Translations under genes and position numbers: made by a program
In this document: piece after piece, positions 21,916 through 35,239 of the stretch
Layout of the letters: every line of letters begins with the position of its first letter
Position numbering within the stretch: the stretch's first letter is position 1
Origin: Oreohelix idahoensis
Taxonomy: Eukaryota > Mollusca > Gastropoda > Stylommatophora > Oreohelicidae
Assembly: GCA_024509875.1 (NCBI GenBank)
Contig: JAMPIV010019875.1
Span: 363,501 to 427,500, forward strand
DNA: 64,000 nt
Reading direction: 5' to 3'
The notes under the pieces: generated by a model
Databases searched by the model: none
What the model saw: only the letters and a program-made list of their open reading frames with translations
Told to the model about the DNA's origin: nothing

Positions 21916-24900
21916 TGGCGTTATTTTGCAGTGCATCTTATGTATTGTGGTCGGCGTTAGGTCACTCGCAAAGGCCGAGGTTAGCCGAACTGGTGGGTCA
22001 TGTGACTACCGGAATTCGCCGGAAAAAGGCGCAAAATTAAGTAGAGAGAAACCAGCCTTCGTCCAAGGAGGACGTATATTTTCCCTTTTGCCAGCGAAAT
22101 CACTGTGTGGTTGATATTGTCCACTGTAAGCTGAGTGCATGCCATATTTTCGGACCTTGGAGATAATAACGTTGTAATTCTAGAGCAGTGTAGTGTTTAG
22201 ATTGAATTATTTACAGGCCGTAGTTTGATAAAAGATCGGTGATTTTTGAGTGTGTCATTTTCATAGTTTGCCGCTCAGGTGAGCGACATTCATTGCAGTG
22301 TTTCTGTATAATTCTTACTTTCATATATGAAGGCGATAGTTTAAGCTGCTAAGGCATGTTTACAAGGTTTTTCTCATATTGTATCTGATGCGTTTGATGG
22401 ACGTGTGAGGCCTTAATTGTGTATAGAGTAATAAAGGGAAGTATATGTTGAAGGTGTTAATTTCTTATGTCAGCCATTGTTGTGTGGTATTCTCTTGGCA
22501 GAACGAGCCTTTATTTGTTATTATAAATACACACTGCAGTGGTGTAACCAGTGGAGTTTTCTCCACGGTACGTGGTTCCTAACACTAACCAATACCAGCG
22601 ATGTATAGTAATACCAATACTGACTGTATCAATATCAAGAAGCGAATCTCACTCGATAATAGAACGTACAAGAGAGGAACATAAGTGAAGATGAATGGCA
22701 CATTCCATAAAAATAGTGAAGTAACGTGTCAAAATACAGGACATAACATGACGAGAATAAAGCAACTAAACAGCACGTAGATAAAATTATAGCCATCATG
22801 GAAACACTAGAAATATGACACGACAAAAAATTAAACGATATAACAAATTCAGTAGTTAAAACAATTAACATTCAGACAAGAATTGATAGTAAAACGAACG
22901 TCAATACAAAATCACGTGACGGAAAATAGGTCAATTGAAATAAAGGATCACGGGGTACATGACGTCATCAGTAAAAGTAGGTGGAAATGAAAATACTAGT
23001 TAGAATTGTTAGAATGCAGGCGAAGTACCGACGATCTCTGACAGTGCTGTGCACAAAAATTATCCGCATGCAATATTGACAATATGTCACTAACAGAACG
23101 CCCTTATACATAAATTCTAGTGAAAATAATCTATAACTAAGGGTCCCAGAATCAGTCTCTCACGAAGTAAAGATAAATACAAAAAATGATGAACAAAACG
23201 ATTAGACGAATAGAAGAAAGCAGACCTGCACGGGCGCAATGACGGACGAAACGTGGTATGAAATCACATAACACACACAATCACTTATCTATCATGAGAA
23301 CACAACTCCTGTGGCCGATGCCAGTCAAGCTAGAAACAGGGTCCCATGAATGCAGATACACCGGTCCACGGTAGGATTGTAAAGACAGGCTGTCCTCTGA
23401 ATCGACTGTCAGAATGTGAATTGACTTCTGGGTCTCTGAGTTGATTGAAGCCGTGACTACCACGATAAAGTATGAACCTCTGGATACGACGTGACTTTGA
23501 AACGTGTTGACTATGATCCATCACAGCCCAAGTTATGTTTGAAGTGCTGGAACGTAGTTGACAAGTACAATGGACCGTTTGACACCAATTGCTTGATCCG
23601 GAAGTCGTTAAAGTGATATATTCAATGTGCCAGGTTGCAACAAAAAGCCTCTCTTCTATGGTGACAGTAAGACTGGTGGTAGTCTTCGTCAAATAATCGT
23701 AAAATATCCTCACGAGAAAAGGACCACTTCTCAGACACCAAGATGTTAGCGGGTTTTGTTGCTTGTGTCAGGATTAATGACGTTGTAGACCTCTATCTTT
23801 GGCATGAGTCAGGATTGATACTGACATAGTGACCGATGCATGGCCCTCTTGCGTGGATTCATGTTCATCTGGATTTAAAGTTATATTATTTCATCATAGT
23901 CGTTGCTTACTTTGTCTTGCTTCATTATTGTTGAGAGTTCTGTATTCTATTATATTATTATATTGTTTGATGTAGTTGCGTATTCAAATGTATCTACTCT
24001 GTATTTTGAAGACGGTGACAACATGTAGATTTAAATGACATTTCAAAGACATTCCAACGGTTAGACTCCAACGAATGTTATTAACTGAAGCAAGCACAAT
24101 CGTAAACGACATATATATTTAATGATGACGTTCACAAACAGTTTATATATAACATAATAACATAATTCGTTCATTTTTTAAAATTGCTCTTAATCTGGCT
24201 AATCGAAAAACTTAGGTTTTTTTTCTCGACCTAGTTCCTGGAACTTATAATTACAATACTTCTTTACACAGTTATTCCTTCATGGAAAACTCTACATCAG
24301 ATTTACTAATCTGCGTCTTTATATCTCGTCGATATGACTAGATTCACATTTGAATCTTGTATTTATATTATATTTTTCGTTTCGCTTTCCAAGCCAGGAT
24401 CATCTGCTATATTATTATTTTCACAATTATTCCATCTTGGACGACTGAGTCCTTAAATTGCTTTTATCGCTAAAGCGTTCAATTGGCAGGCATCTGTAAT
24501 TATATTACACTGTGGTGAATATACATTCACTGTAATTAAACATTTTAATTACGGCTTTTCCAAAGCCTTTTTTAAAATCTCGTCTACAACTACACTTTAT
24601 GAGTGTGGGTGTACCACATATATGTCGGCGCTATACGTTTAATTCTACCAGTGAGGGGTGCTTCAAGGTGCAACAATCATCCTGACTAAAATAAACCTTG
24701 CCATGACAATTCCACACCACGAAGCGACCCTCTACAGTAAATCAATGTTTTTTTTTAACTTTGTAAATGGATTATCTTGATGTTTGAAAACTAAAAAGAA
24801 AGTTGTCTCTGGTAAGCTCGAATTATATAGTTAACTCTTTAGTGTTTTTCAGTTTTACTTGCACAATGTTTTAAGTATACCGAACGTAACTATGTTAATA

Positions 24901-25180
24901 CTACCAAAGACATTGTATATTACAATTCGCTATATATTTCCTTTCAGTTTGGTATATAATATGTATATTTTCACTAAACAAAAGTTAACATAAAATTTAA
25001 ACTAAAAGTTAAACCTCAACCCTGATCGCTGCTTTAGTGGATGATCTTTCCTCGTGGCTCAGAAGTTGGACCTATGAGAAATTGTTTTCGTAAACAGATA
25101 AGTAAATTTATTGATCCATGCAGTTTGAGTTTGAAGAATCTATTTGACAAGTTTCATTTATTATATATGTTTTTTGTATC
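21916..25180. other. Unassigned region, probably old retroelement debris
   Basis: No convincing gene on either strand. 21925-22570 has LTR-like composition with AATAAA at 22428 and a TGG-starting sequence at 22566, but no partner copy is present in the window. 22600-23280 is A-rich on + and resembles minus-strand leaders of E2. On the minus strand a TGGCATCGGCCACAGGAG sequence near 23330 could be another primer-binding site. None of these can be confirmed from one copy. Confidence 0.3.
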
Positions 25181-25745
25181 TATGTAACTACATGTTCGTT
25201 TGCTAGGCGGGTTTTGTTGGCGAAGGAACCATGAAATCACAATACTAATCCTATGGTCGTGAATTCTTTGTTGTTCTGTAGGGTCGATGTGTAGTCTTCT
25301 CGGATAGTGTTGCCGGCATTACAAAGCTCTGTGTTTCACTGCTACAACCGAGTTCACTATAGCCATTTTTGTTAGTTGTTTTGACCTGTTTCTTTGTAAA
25401 TTTGTTTTTGGTGTCAAGTTCATTGTATTTTATTTGGTTTATTATTCATTAATGTTTGTGAAATCTTTGCACCTAATCTTGCTATTCTTCAGTTATTAGA
25501 AGTATTATATGTTGTGAAATTGTGTTTGTAGAGTCATAAGTGTGGTAGAGCCAATAGTTTTCAGTTTTATACAGTTCATAAATTTCTGCCTTGTTTTATT
25601 CCTTAGTATTTTCTTGTGCTAGCTCTTTCTACTGTTCCTCTGTAATCTTGTTTGTATTGCTATTGTTTTTTGCTCCAACTGTACCATCTATATTTCAGTG
25701 CAGTTGATTGATATTGGTTGGTGAGATATTTAGTGGTGATATAGA
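25180..25745 (+). repeat. LTR-end and leader fragment of an E8-like element
   Basis: The core GCCGGCATTACAAAGCT at 25312 is identical to 50845 in E8. Both flanks align loosely: a TATGGTCG stretch upstream, and TTTTTGGTGTCAAGTTCA, CTAATCTTGCT and similar blocks downstream. In E8 this is the junction between 5' LTR and leader. The fragment stops at the (TA)n at 25754. Confidence 0.6.
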
Positions 25746-25752
25746 TCACAGA

Positions 25753-27379
<1,627 letters not shown>

Positions 27380-27479
27380 TATGTATTAAATGAATTATTA
27401 TTGGATAAGTTTGAAGAGGTTAGTCACAATACGAGACGAGGAATTAGTATAATGTGATTTAGTTTCTTGACCCTGGAAT

Positions 27480-29636
27480 AATCAATCGAGGAACCGAGCG
27501 AACGGGGGAAAGCGAAACGGGCAGCAGCGAGCGGATACGAAGACCAGGGGGCGGCTTCATCTCTTGATTTGGCGGTCAGATCCCCAAAAGTTCGTGAGAT
27601 CAAATAAGTTGTCAAGTTTATCATGTCCCACTCAACTTACATTTCATTTTAGCTAAATAGACCATGAAGAACTAGACACGTTATCACTCGCTGGCCAGAT
27701 CTTTACAGAAGCACTAGCTTTATTGAAATCTTGTTATAGATTTTCCCCTGGATTTTATATATATTTGCAGTGATTTCTATTTCTGTGCAAAGCGGTAAAA
27801 TATATATTGTGTAAAGTGATCAGTGGTCTAGTCATTCTATTTCAAGGGATTTTGTGTTAATTTAAATCTATTTAATTAAACCATCTCAAGAGTTCCAGTT
27901 TTAAATATAATGATCTATCTATTATATTATTTCAAAAGATAATAGATGCTTAAATTAACTTTTAAAGTCGCGAAGGAATTTATAATTAATAAATTCAGTT
28001 AAGTCCTAGTTTTATAGATGTGGGTTTTTAACCACTAGAATTCGCGCAGTGTTTATTAAATACATAATTAAATACTCGAGTGTATTATAGGCTTAACGGG
28101 AAATTCATCGCGCTTTAGAAGGTTATTTGTTTTCGGTATATTACATGTCTTTTTTTTCTTTCATACAGAGTGATCGTAACCTGTGCGATCCCAGCATTAA
28201 GAAAGCAATAAAGAAATCAATCTAAGCAAAGCAAAGCATAAACAGTGTGTAGAGTTCCCCTGACGCAGAACTTGTTGAGACTGTGTAAATTTTTAATCTT
28301 TGAGGCGATTCTATGTTTGGAATTCCGCTATCTAACTTATAGCAAAGAAAGCACACCCAAAGACAAATTTAACGCACCATCAAACAACTCAGGTCGTAAC
28401 GGGAAGAAGAACACTGGCCCGAGCTTTGTTAGTTTACTGACACAGAGAGATAATTCATAATTTCCTGAACAGTGATGTGACTAGTTTTCTCACTGGACTT
28501 AAACCATACCTCACGGATAAAGTGTACCAGCACGCGTAAGAATTTTATTATCCGCGGCATAGTCAAATAGACCACACCATCCTCACCCCGGTATCAGAGA
28601 CCGTGCCCTCCCATAGAAACTGTTATTAAGAAAAGAGACACAACTACAGATTCATTTTCCAGCGATTACGGGATCCTTTTATGTGCTGACCGCATACCCG
28701 ATAATCTGGGGCTAGAACTTGAACAAACACTCATACATTTAGTTGAGGTGTAACGGCTGTTGTGTTATTCTATGGAGTGCAAGATTTTTTCACAATCGGT
28801 AAGTGAGAGCAAGATGAGTGAAGGCCTTTGCTAGCGCGTGTATGAATGACAGGAAATTAATTCTTTTGTGTGACCATTTTGTTAACTTGCTTACCTGGTA
28901 ACATATATCTTTACTGTATACCCTACATTGTTCCTTTAAGTGGGATAGTTGATAATTTGTTAACTCTGTTTAAAACCACCTCCTTTCCATTTGCTTAGTA
29001 AAGGGAAGAACTGCTGGGAAGAACAGGTTTTTTTTTCTATCACTTATACCTAACTTGGTAACACCTCTTTCAGAGTAATTAACTTTACTGTTAGGTTAAC
29101 GTACCCGTGTTCCTGATATTATCTAACTCTGGACTGGGTTTGTCTTTGTCTAATGAGCGGGAAGGGCTTAGTCGATACCAATCTTCTTCACCCCCTCCCA
29201 AACTTGTTATTTGCATTTGTGTACTTATGATAATTTATGTAATATCTGATATTTTTAGTGATTGATGTTTAAAGTGAATAAAATCACCTAAACTCATTTA
29301 GTTCTGTGTGTTGGATATACCCAAAGCCCAACATTTCCCCTATTCGTTTAATATAGTTTGTATCAACGTCGTGTGTGTGTTTGAAAACACCGAATCGGTG
29401 TGAGCGCAGATGCGAGTCTGGAAAACTGGCAAATAATTGTTTGACCAGGAGAGTGAAAGAGAAGATTGAGAGACACGATTTGTCGTAAATAAGTCTGTCT
29501 TTACTCTCCTCCAGCACGCTGTGAAGTAACTATTAAATCTCTGCATTTTCTATCACTGAGCTTTCCATCATCATTTTCCACTCTAAACCGGACCACTATT
29601 TCTACGACTCTTTTCTCTCAAAATAAATTTACGACA
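27480..29636 (+). repeat. E5 5' LTR (about 2157 bp)
   Basis: Matches 35242-36909 almost perfectly from TCAATCGAGG (27482) to TGGGTTTGT (29143); the remaining 490 bases are present only here. It ends in ACGACA at 29631-29636, with AATAAA at 29622. The 3' copy has TG in front of TCAATCG, while here the two bases read AA, so the outer terminus has changed. Confidence 0.85.
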
Positions 29637-29641
29637 ATATT

Positions 29642-29660
29642 TGGCCGGCTCGTCTGGGAT
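29642..29660 (+). promoter_or_regulatory. E5 primer-binding site, tRNA-Pro-like
   Basis: TGGCCGGCTCGTCTGGGAT lies six bases after the LTR end. The block GGCTCGTCTGGGAT resembles the tRNA-Pro type of primer-binding site known from vertebrate gammaretroviruses. E9 has a similar site at 63379. Which tRNA is used is inference. Confidence 0.55.
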
Positions 29661-30444
29661 AATTTTGAGATACATTTGATGCACACATATTTGTGGGCTG
29701 GTTCTGGGATCTTGAGCTACATTTGAGGCAATCGCATAGCCGGGTTAAAGATATTTTGAGTCTGATTTAGTTTGGGTCTAACTAGGTAGAGTGTGAATGA
29801 TTTGTCTTTGTGAATTAGGGAAATAAATAAATAATTACACCCCTAGACAAACGTTCTTTAAGTATTTGGGTTGTCCACACAGCATATTTACAGGTTGTTT
29901 TCTCTCCACAGCAGTAGAAAGTGCAGATAAACAAATATATTTGATATTTTAATTATCCCCTGGCGGAGATAATTATATTGCTTTCTTTATAAGAGTTGCT
30001 GGGATTGCGTGATTGTTTTACAGTCACTAAGGTTTTTGAAGTTAAAAAGAGTTGAGCTTAGCTAAAGACGGATTGTTCTGATTTTAAAAAATTAAGTTAA
30101 CAACGTCTCATCTCAATAATTGACTTTAGGGACGGAGTTTGTTGTCAGAGATTAAAAATTTAGTGGAAAATTTTTTTTCCTTTTAAATTGTTTTAATATA
30201 AATTTTTCTCTACTGTTAGTAAAAGTAGATTCTTTTCCAGTGTAACTTACCATTTAGTGGGATAGTCGCTTGCGTTTAGAGCCTTAATTGCCAGATAATA
30301 GCAGCGATAAGTTTGCACAGTACAGGTAGGAGGTAACACAGGTAAATTTGTACTTGTGTTTTTTTCTCGTAGCGGTTCAGAGTTCCTCCTTTTCGCGTTT
30401 CTTCTTACTAGTTCTCTAAGCATACTTCATCTTATTCTTTAACA
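29661..30444 (+). other. E5 5' leader
   Basis: No coding sequence. A diverged echo of the primer-site region (GGGCTGGTTCTGGGATCTTGAG) occurs at about 29696-29720, as if locally duplicated. Confidence 0.5.
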
Positions 30445-31564
30445 ATGGCAGAGAGGATAAAGATGAGGTCCATCTTGAGGCTGGAAGCGAAAGAGGCAGG
30501 ATTAGATGCAGAAGCTGCAAACGCGTTTATTAACCAGGAATTGGAAATATATGACGCAGAGCAACAGAGAGCCGAAGCTGAGAGGAAGGCGAAGCAACAG
30601 AGAGCAGAAGCTGAGAGGAAGGAAGAGAAAGAAAGAACAGAGAGGAGAGAAGCCCAGGAGAGGGCAGATAAGAAAGAAGCGGAAGAACGTCTTTTGGAAC
30701 AGAAGAAAATTGAAGCAGAGATGGAAACTCGCAGAGAGAGAGAGAGACAAGGAAAGACAGCATCAACTGGCGCTTAAGGCTCTAGAGAGTCGGGGCGCCT
30801 CTACTTCGACTAACGGAGAGCCGTCTTCGCCCCAGTCTCAATCAATGGACCTCTCCAGTACTCAATCTGCCCAATTGACTGCTATGTCGTTTTCTTTAGA
30901 ATCTTTTCCTAGCCCTAACGAAAAAATTGACAGGTACCTAGAAAAATTCGAGAGACTCGCGAATCTTTATGGGTTAGAGAGTACCCGCTGGGCGCTCAAA
31001 CTTTCAACGTCACTGAAAGGCAATGCTTATGACGTGTACACAAAGCTGGGACCGAATCAACATGATTACGACATGTTGAAAAAGGCCTTACTACAGCAGT
31101 TTGAGATGACTGCCCGAAAGTTTCTGCAGTTGTTCAGAAACAGCCGAAAAGAGAGCACGGAAACATTTCCACAGTTCTCTTCACGTCTCACGGGTTATCT
31201 GACAAAGTGCATTGAATTATCTGACCTACCTCTTTCATATGAGGGACTCCTCGAACTTGTTCTTGTGGAGCAGATAAAATCCACTTTGTCGAATGAAACA
31301 CGTAGATTTTTGGCGGAACAGGAGGCAGTCAGGCTTGAAGACATACTCAATAAAGCCGAACGCTATAGCAATGCAATGGCCGAACTTCCCAGCACTAAAC
31401 GTAAACCCACCGATGAGCCATCTCGAAAACAGAATCTAGAGCAGGCATCCTATTCTTCCACTTCCTCTCAACATTATAACCAACGAGATAACGATACCCA
31501 GAAACCTCCCCAGGAAAAATCGAAATTCTACAAAACCCGATACCCCCCCCAACAAAAATTCTGA
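30445..31564 (+). pseudogene. gag: E5 gag: coiled coil and capsid
   Basis: The frame begins at ATG 30445 (MAERIKMRSIL). Residues 40-105 are a highly charged coiled coil with repeated AERK and EERTE-like units. The frame ends at 30777 after a (GA)n run near 30736-30750; the capsid continues in a second frame (30750-31564) through LSTSLKGNAYDVYTKL, ALLQQFEMT, FRNSRKESTETFPQFSSRL and the LSNETRRFLAEQ stretch. The tail is Ser/Gln/Asn-rich with no zinc knuckle. A run of nine C residues near 31541 ends the frame. Both breaks are in simple sequence and may be sequencing error. Confidence 0.8.
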
Positions 31565-31679
31565 TCAAACCAACAAGCCTACGTGGCAGCGCGGCCACCA
31601 AGGTCAAGGAAAAGGGAAGACCCCTACACCAGGAACGTCTGATCAGGGCAAACAAACCGGTGCAAACCGCATTGGATGT

Positions 31680-32435
31680 TTGCATACAGCCTCGAAAGGT
31701 AGAGTCAATGTCAGTGATTCTCAACCTGAGGGGGACCGACCCTCAACTCGAGGAACTGTAATTTTGAACGGTACCTCCACTACTTGTCTTTTTGACACTG
31801 GATTAAGTTTTGACTGTATTGTCGCTAGGCACCTAGTCAAACCCGGTCAGGAGACAGAGGAAACCGTCAAACTTAGTGGAGTTTTCAGGAATGATGCACC
31901 CAGGACGCTTCCTATCGCACTGGTAGAAATACACTCTGACTTTGTCAGAGGAGTTATTAAAGCGGCCATAATGGATGATCCGATCTACCCAGTTATCCTG
32001 GGATGTAGATATGTGTTCATTGGGAGACCTACGGAGCCGATTGTGGCAGCGGTAACCACAAGAGGGCAAGCCAAGAAGGAAAGGGAGCCTGCGCCAAACT
32101 TGTTGCCGAATGAACTGAAGGAGGCGCAACAAAAGGACCCTACTCTGGCGCCCTGCTTTAAAAAACTGCCCATGGCTAAGGACCCCAGACACAACGGAGA
32201 CATCTTTTCTAAGGATGGTGTATTGTATCGTAGAACGGGCAACCCGGACACGGGGAATAACCAGCTCCTAGTACCGACGCAATACAGAAACCAGATCTTA
32301 GAAATGGGGCACTCTCTTCCCTTTAGCGGACACATGGGACAAAACGCCACTATTCAGCGAATAAAAAACCACTATTGGTGGCCAGGAATGAACTCTGACA
32401 TTGTCAGGTACGTGAAATCCTGCGCCCAGTGCTAA
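31680..32435 (+). CDS. pol: E5 aspartic protease and integrase zinc-binding domain
   Basis: A 251-residue open frame. The protease active site DTG is intact at residues 39-41 (in CLFDTGLSF), preceded by the usual GTVILNGTSTT strand, and VILGCRYVF near 105 is the second conserved block. A linker with TTRGQAKKERE follows. The integrase HHCC domain lies at the end: HSLPFSGHMG (about residues 211-220) and CAQC (248-251). A TAA at 32433 stops the frame directly after the second Cys pair, where related elements have Gln, so it is a single-base nonsense change. The listed start is an in-frame Met; translation would have come from Gag-Pol. Confidence 0.8.
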   Translation: MHTASKGRVNVSDSQPEGDRPSTRGTVILNGTSTTCLFDTGLSFDCIVARHLVKPGQETEETVKLSGVFRNDAPRTLPIALVEIHSDFVRGVIKAAIMDDPIYPVILGCRYVFIGRPTEPIVAAVTTRGQAKKEREPAPNLLPNELKEAQQKDPTLAPCFKKLPMAKDPRHNGDIFSKDGVLYRRTGNPDTGNNQLLVPTQYRNQILEMGHSLPFSGHMGQNATIQRIKNHYWWPGMNSDIVRYVKSCAQC

Positions 32436-32453
32436 CGGGTAGCACCCAAGCAC

Positions 32454-33503
32454 TTGACACCCCCAGTACCTATGGGGCAAATGCCAATAGTAGGGACTCC
32501 ATTTGAACGGGTTGCTGTCGACATTATTGGTCCTCTGGAAAAGACCAAAAGAAGGAACAGGTTCATTCTGACCTTAGTTGACACTTGCACTATGTGGGCC
32601 GAAGCCGTACCGCTACCATGCACTAATTCCAAGCATGTCGCAGAAGCCCTTGTACAAATTTTTACACGGTTGGGATTCCCTCAACAAGTTTTGACGGACA
32701 ATGGATCCCAATTCCGTAGCCTGTTAATGGAGGAGATCTTTAAGATCTTGAGGGCCAAACATATCCACACAAGTCCCTACCATCCGGCCGGAAATGGGCT
32801 CGTGAAACGTTTTAACGGTACCCTCACCATGATGTTACGTAAGCTGGGTCAGGAGAAACCGGAAGACTGGGACCAATATATATCGGCTGCCTTATTCGCC
32901 TACCGAGAGGTACCCCAATCGTCTACGGGTTTTGCGCCAGCTACACTTTTATTTGGCAGACCTATTAAGGGGCCACTAGAAGCCTTACTTCGGTCCCTGA
33001 CAGACCAGAAGGCTGACGAGACAGTCGTCTCTGCAAGCAAGTATGTATCTGAGCTTAAGGAAAGGCTAAAGCTAGGATGGGATTTAGCTACTACCAACCT
33101 TAAGAAAGCCCGCGCTAAAATTACTAAAAGATACAACAAAGCTGCAAAAGAGAGAGAACTACAACCAGGGGAGAAAGTCCTATTGCTACTTCCAACCGGA
33201 AGCAATAAACTTCGCATCGGATGGCAAGGACCGTTTACCGTCCTTAAAAAGATCTCACGTACCAACTACAAGATCTCCATCAAAGGAAAGGAGAAGGTCT
33301 TCCACATAAATCTGCTAAAGAAATATTTGGAAAGACAGGTGCCATCCTCCGAGCATCTCCTGGCTGTCGCCATAGCAACGGAAGACGAGGAAGATGATGA
33401 TGGTTGCATGGAGTATCCACTGCAACCCACAGAATCCTTTAAAGATGTCAAGTTCGGCGACAATCTCTCACCAGAACAACAAAAGAAACTAGGGCTCTAC
33501 TAA
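32454..33503 (+). CDS. pol: E5 integrase core and GPY/F domain
   Basis: A 349-residue frame in phase with the preceding one after the TAA. Catalytic D23 (VAVDIIGP) and D82 (LTDNGSQF) are present, but the residue 35 positions later, normally Glu, is Lys118 (GLVKRFNG; codon AAA at 32805-32807). The GPY/F domain follows at about residues 259-296 (WQGPFTVLKKI ... FHINLLKKY), then an acidic EDEEDDD stretch. A one-base shift near 33493 ends the frame just before RT. The enzyme should lack strand-transfer activity because the third acidic residue is missing. Confidence 0.85.
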   Translation: MTPPVPMGQMPIVGTPFERVAVDIIGPLEKTKRRNRFILTLVDTCTMWAEAVPLPCTNSKHVAEALVQIFTRLGFPQQVLTDNGSQFRSLLMEEIFKILRAKHIHTSPYHPAGNGLVKRFNGTLTMMLRKLGQEKPEDWDQYISAALFAYREVPQSSTGFAPATLLFGRPIKGPLEALLRSLTDQKADETVVSASKYVSELKERLKLGWDLATTNLKKARAKITKRYNKAAKERELQPGEKVLLLLPTGSNKLRIGWQGPFTVLKKISRTNYKISIKGKEKVFHINLLKKYLERQVPSSEHLLAVAIATEDEEDDDGCMEYPLQPTESFKDVKFGDNLSPEQQKKLGLY

Positions 33504-34991
33504 AACAGTACAGTGCAGTCTTAACGGATGTACCTGGTCGAACAAATCTCATTGAATTTGATATGAAATTAAAAAACGAGACCCCTGTTCAAACCAGAGT
33601 TTACCCCATCCCGTACGCTAAAGCTGATACACTTCGCGGAGAAATAGACAAGCTGCGTCAGGCAGGAATTATCAGTGAGTCTACATCTCCTTACAGCTCA
33701 AGCGTAGTGCTGTTGCAGAAGCCCAATAAGGAAGTTCGGCTGTGCATTGATTACAGGTTGCTAAACGCTGTAACGGAATTCCAGCCCGAACCTCTCCAAA
33801 CTGTTTCTGAGTTGTTCACCAAGCTCAGCAAAGCAAAGATCTTCTCCAAGATTGACCTCAGCAAAGGTTATTATCAAATACCAGTCAAGGAGGAAATTAA
33901 ACCTTTGTTAGCTTTCAGCACTAGTGAAGGACATTACACATTTAACGTGATGCCGTTCGGTTTGCATAACGCACCAGGAGTGTTCACCAGGATGATGAGG
34001 AAGCTTCTAGAACCTTTGCAAAGTCCCCCATATCCATAATTTCATGGATGACATCTTAATTGCATCGGAAACCTATGAAGAACATATTGCTACGGTTGCT
34101 ATGCTCCTCAGGAGACTACAGGAAACGGGTCTCACAGCCAGACCTAGCAAATGTCTCATCGGGTTTGAACAGTTAGACTTCCTGGGGCACACTATTTCTC
34201 ACGGATGCAGTTGGCCTATTAAGAAGAACGTGGAGAAAATAGTGGCAGCAACAAGACCCCGAACGAAGAAAGACGTACGTTCCTTCATATCGCTATGTGC
34301 ATACTATCAGAAGTACATCCAGAACTTCAACGGACTGACGGCACCTCTGACTGACCTCACAAAGAAAGGTTGTCCTGATAAGGTCATATGGGATCAAAAG
34401 TGCGAACACGCGTATAGCACTTTGAAAGGACAGTTGTCTGCATATCCCATTTTGAGGTTGCCTGACCTCAAGAAACCTTTTCTACTGAGAGTCGACGCGT
34501 CAGGTCAGGGCATCGGATCAACACTGCTTCAAGCCGATGACAGTGACCTGAACATGCTATTTCCAGTTGCCTATGGCAACTGGAAATTAAATAAAGCGGA
34601 ACGGAACTACAGCGTAGTTGAAAGGGAATGTCTTGCTCTGATTGACGGTATCAGACGCCATCATGAGTTTCTTTATGGTACATCTTTCACGGTGCAAACA
34701 GACCACGCTCCGTTAGCATTTCTTGGTGCCAATAAAGAATTTAACGCAAGGATCATGCGTTGGGCGCTTCTTTTAAGCGTTTATTCTTTCAAAGTGGAAT
34801 ATATTCCGGGAAGACAGAATGTCGGGGCTGATTTCTTGAGTAGAAACTGGTCTACAGAGGAAGAAGAGCAAACGGAAGATACCACTCATCCTAAAATCAC
34901 CAATCAGGTCACCTCCATTGTCAAAAATGAAAACATGAAAAATGGTTTCATGTCTAAAAGTGGGGACGATTGTGACGTACGTCTAGTTTGA
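33504..34991 (+). pseudogene. pol: E5 reverse transcriptase and RNase H
   Basis: The RT fingers and palm occupy 33504-34039 (VLTDVPGRTNLI, RLCIDYRLLNAV, KIDLSKGYYQIP, FNVMPFGLHNAP). A shift in a C run near 34024-34030 breaks the frame just before the active site FMDD, which begins the second frame at 34041-34044. Tether (RSFISLCAYYQKYI) and RNase H follow, with acidic residues in RVDAS, ERECL, QTDHA and GADFLSR, ending at 34991. Both catalytic Asp pairs are intact. Only the one shift separates the two halves, and it lies in a homopolymer. Confidence 0.85.
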
Positions 34992-35239
34992 CTAGTGAAT
35001 TTGCCCTGATATGATGGATGATTTAAAGGGACCTTTAGCTTTTCATAACATTAGAACCCCTGAACATTTGTTGTAACTTTTCGTTTGCCAGAACGCATTC
35101 CACCGGGACTCATGTAGGATACAGCGACGAGATCAAAGAGACAGACCGAGGGATCTTAAGGGAGACTATCGGCGCTATCAAAGACAGTAGTTTTCCCTGA
35201 TACGAGACGCAGTGGCTTGCCGCTAATTTCGCGTCTCGG
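34992..35239 (+). other. E5 3' untranslated region
   Basis: Short non-coding stretch between the RNase H stop and the 3' LTR. No envelope-like frame and no strong purine tract at the LTR edge; the nearest purine-rich stretch is near 35132-35165. Confidence 0.5.

Noticed and set aside
28245..28460. 71-codon frame repeated at 36009-36224
   Set aside because: It lies in both E5 LTRs; conservation follows from LTR identity, not coding.
30502..30766. Leu/Ser/Phe-rich antisense frames over the E5 gag
   Set aside because: Antisense of a Glu/Arg/Lys coiled coil; composition is an artefact.
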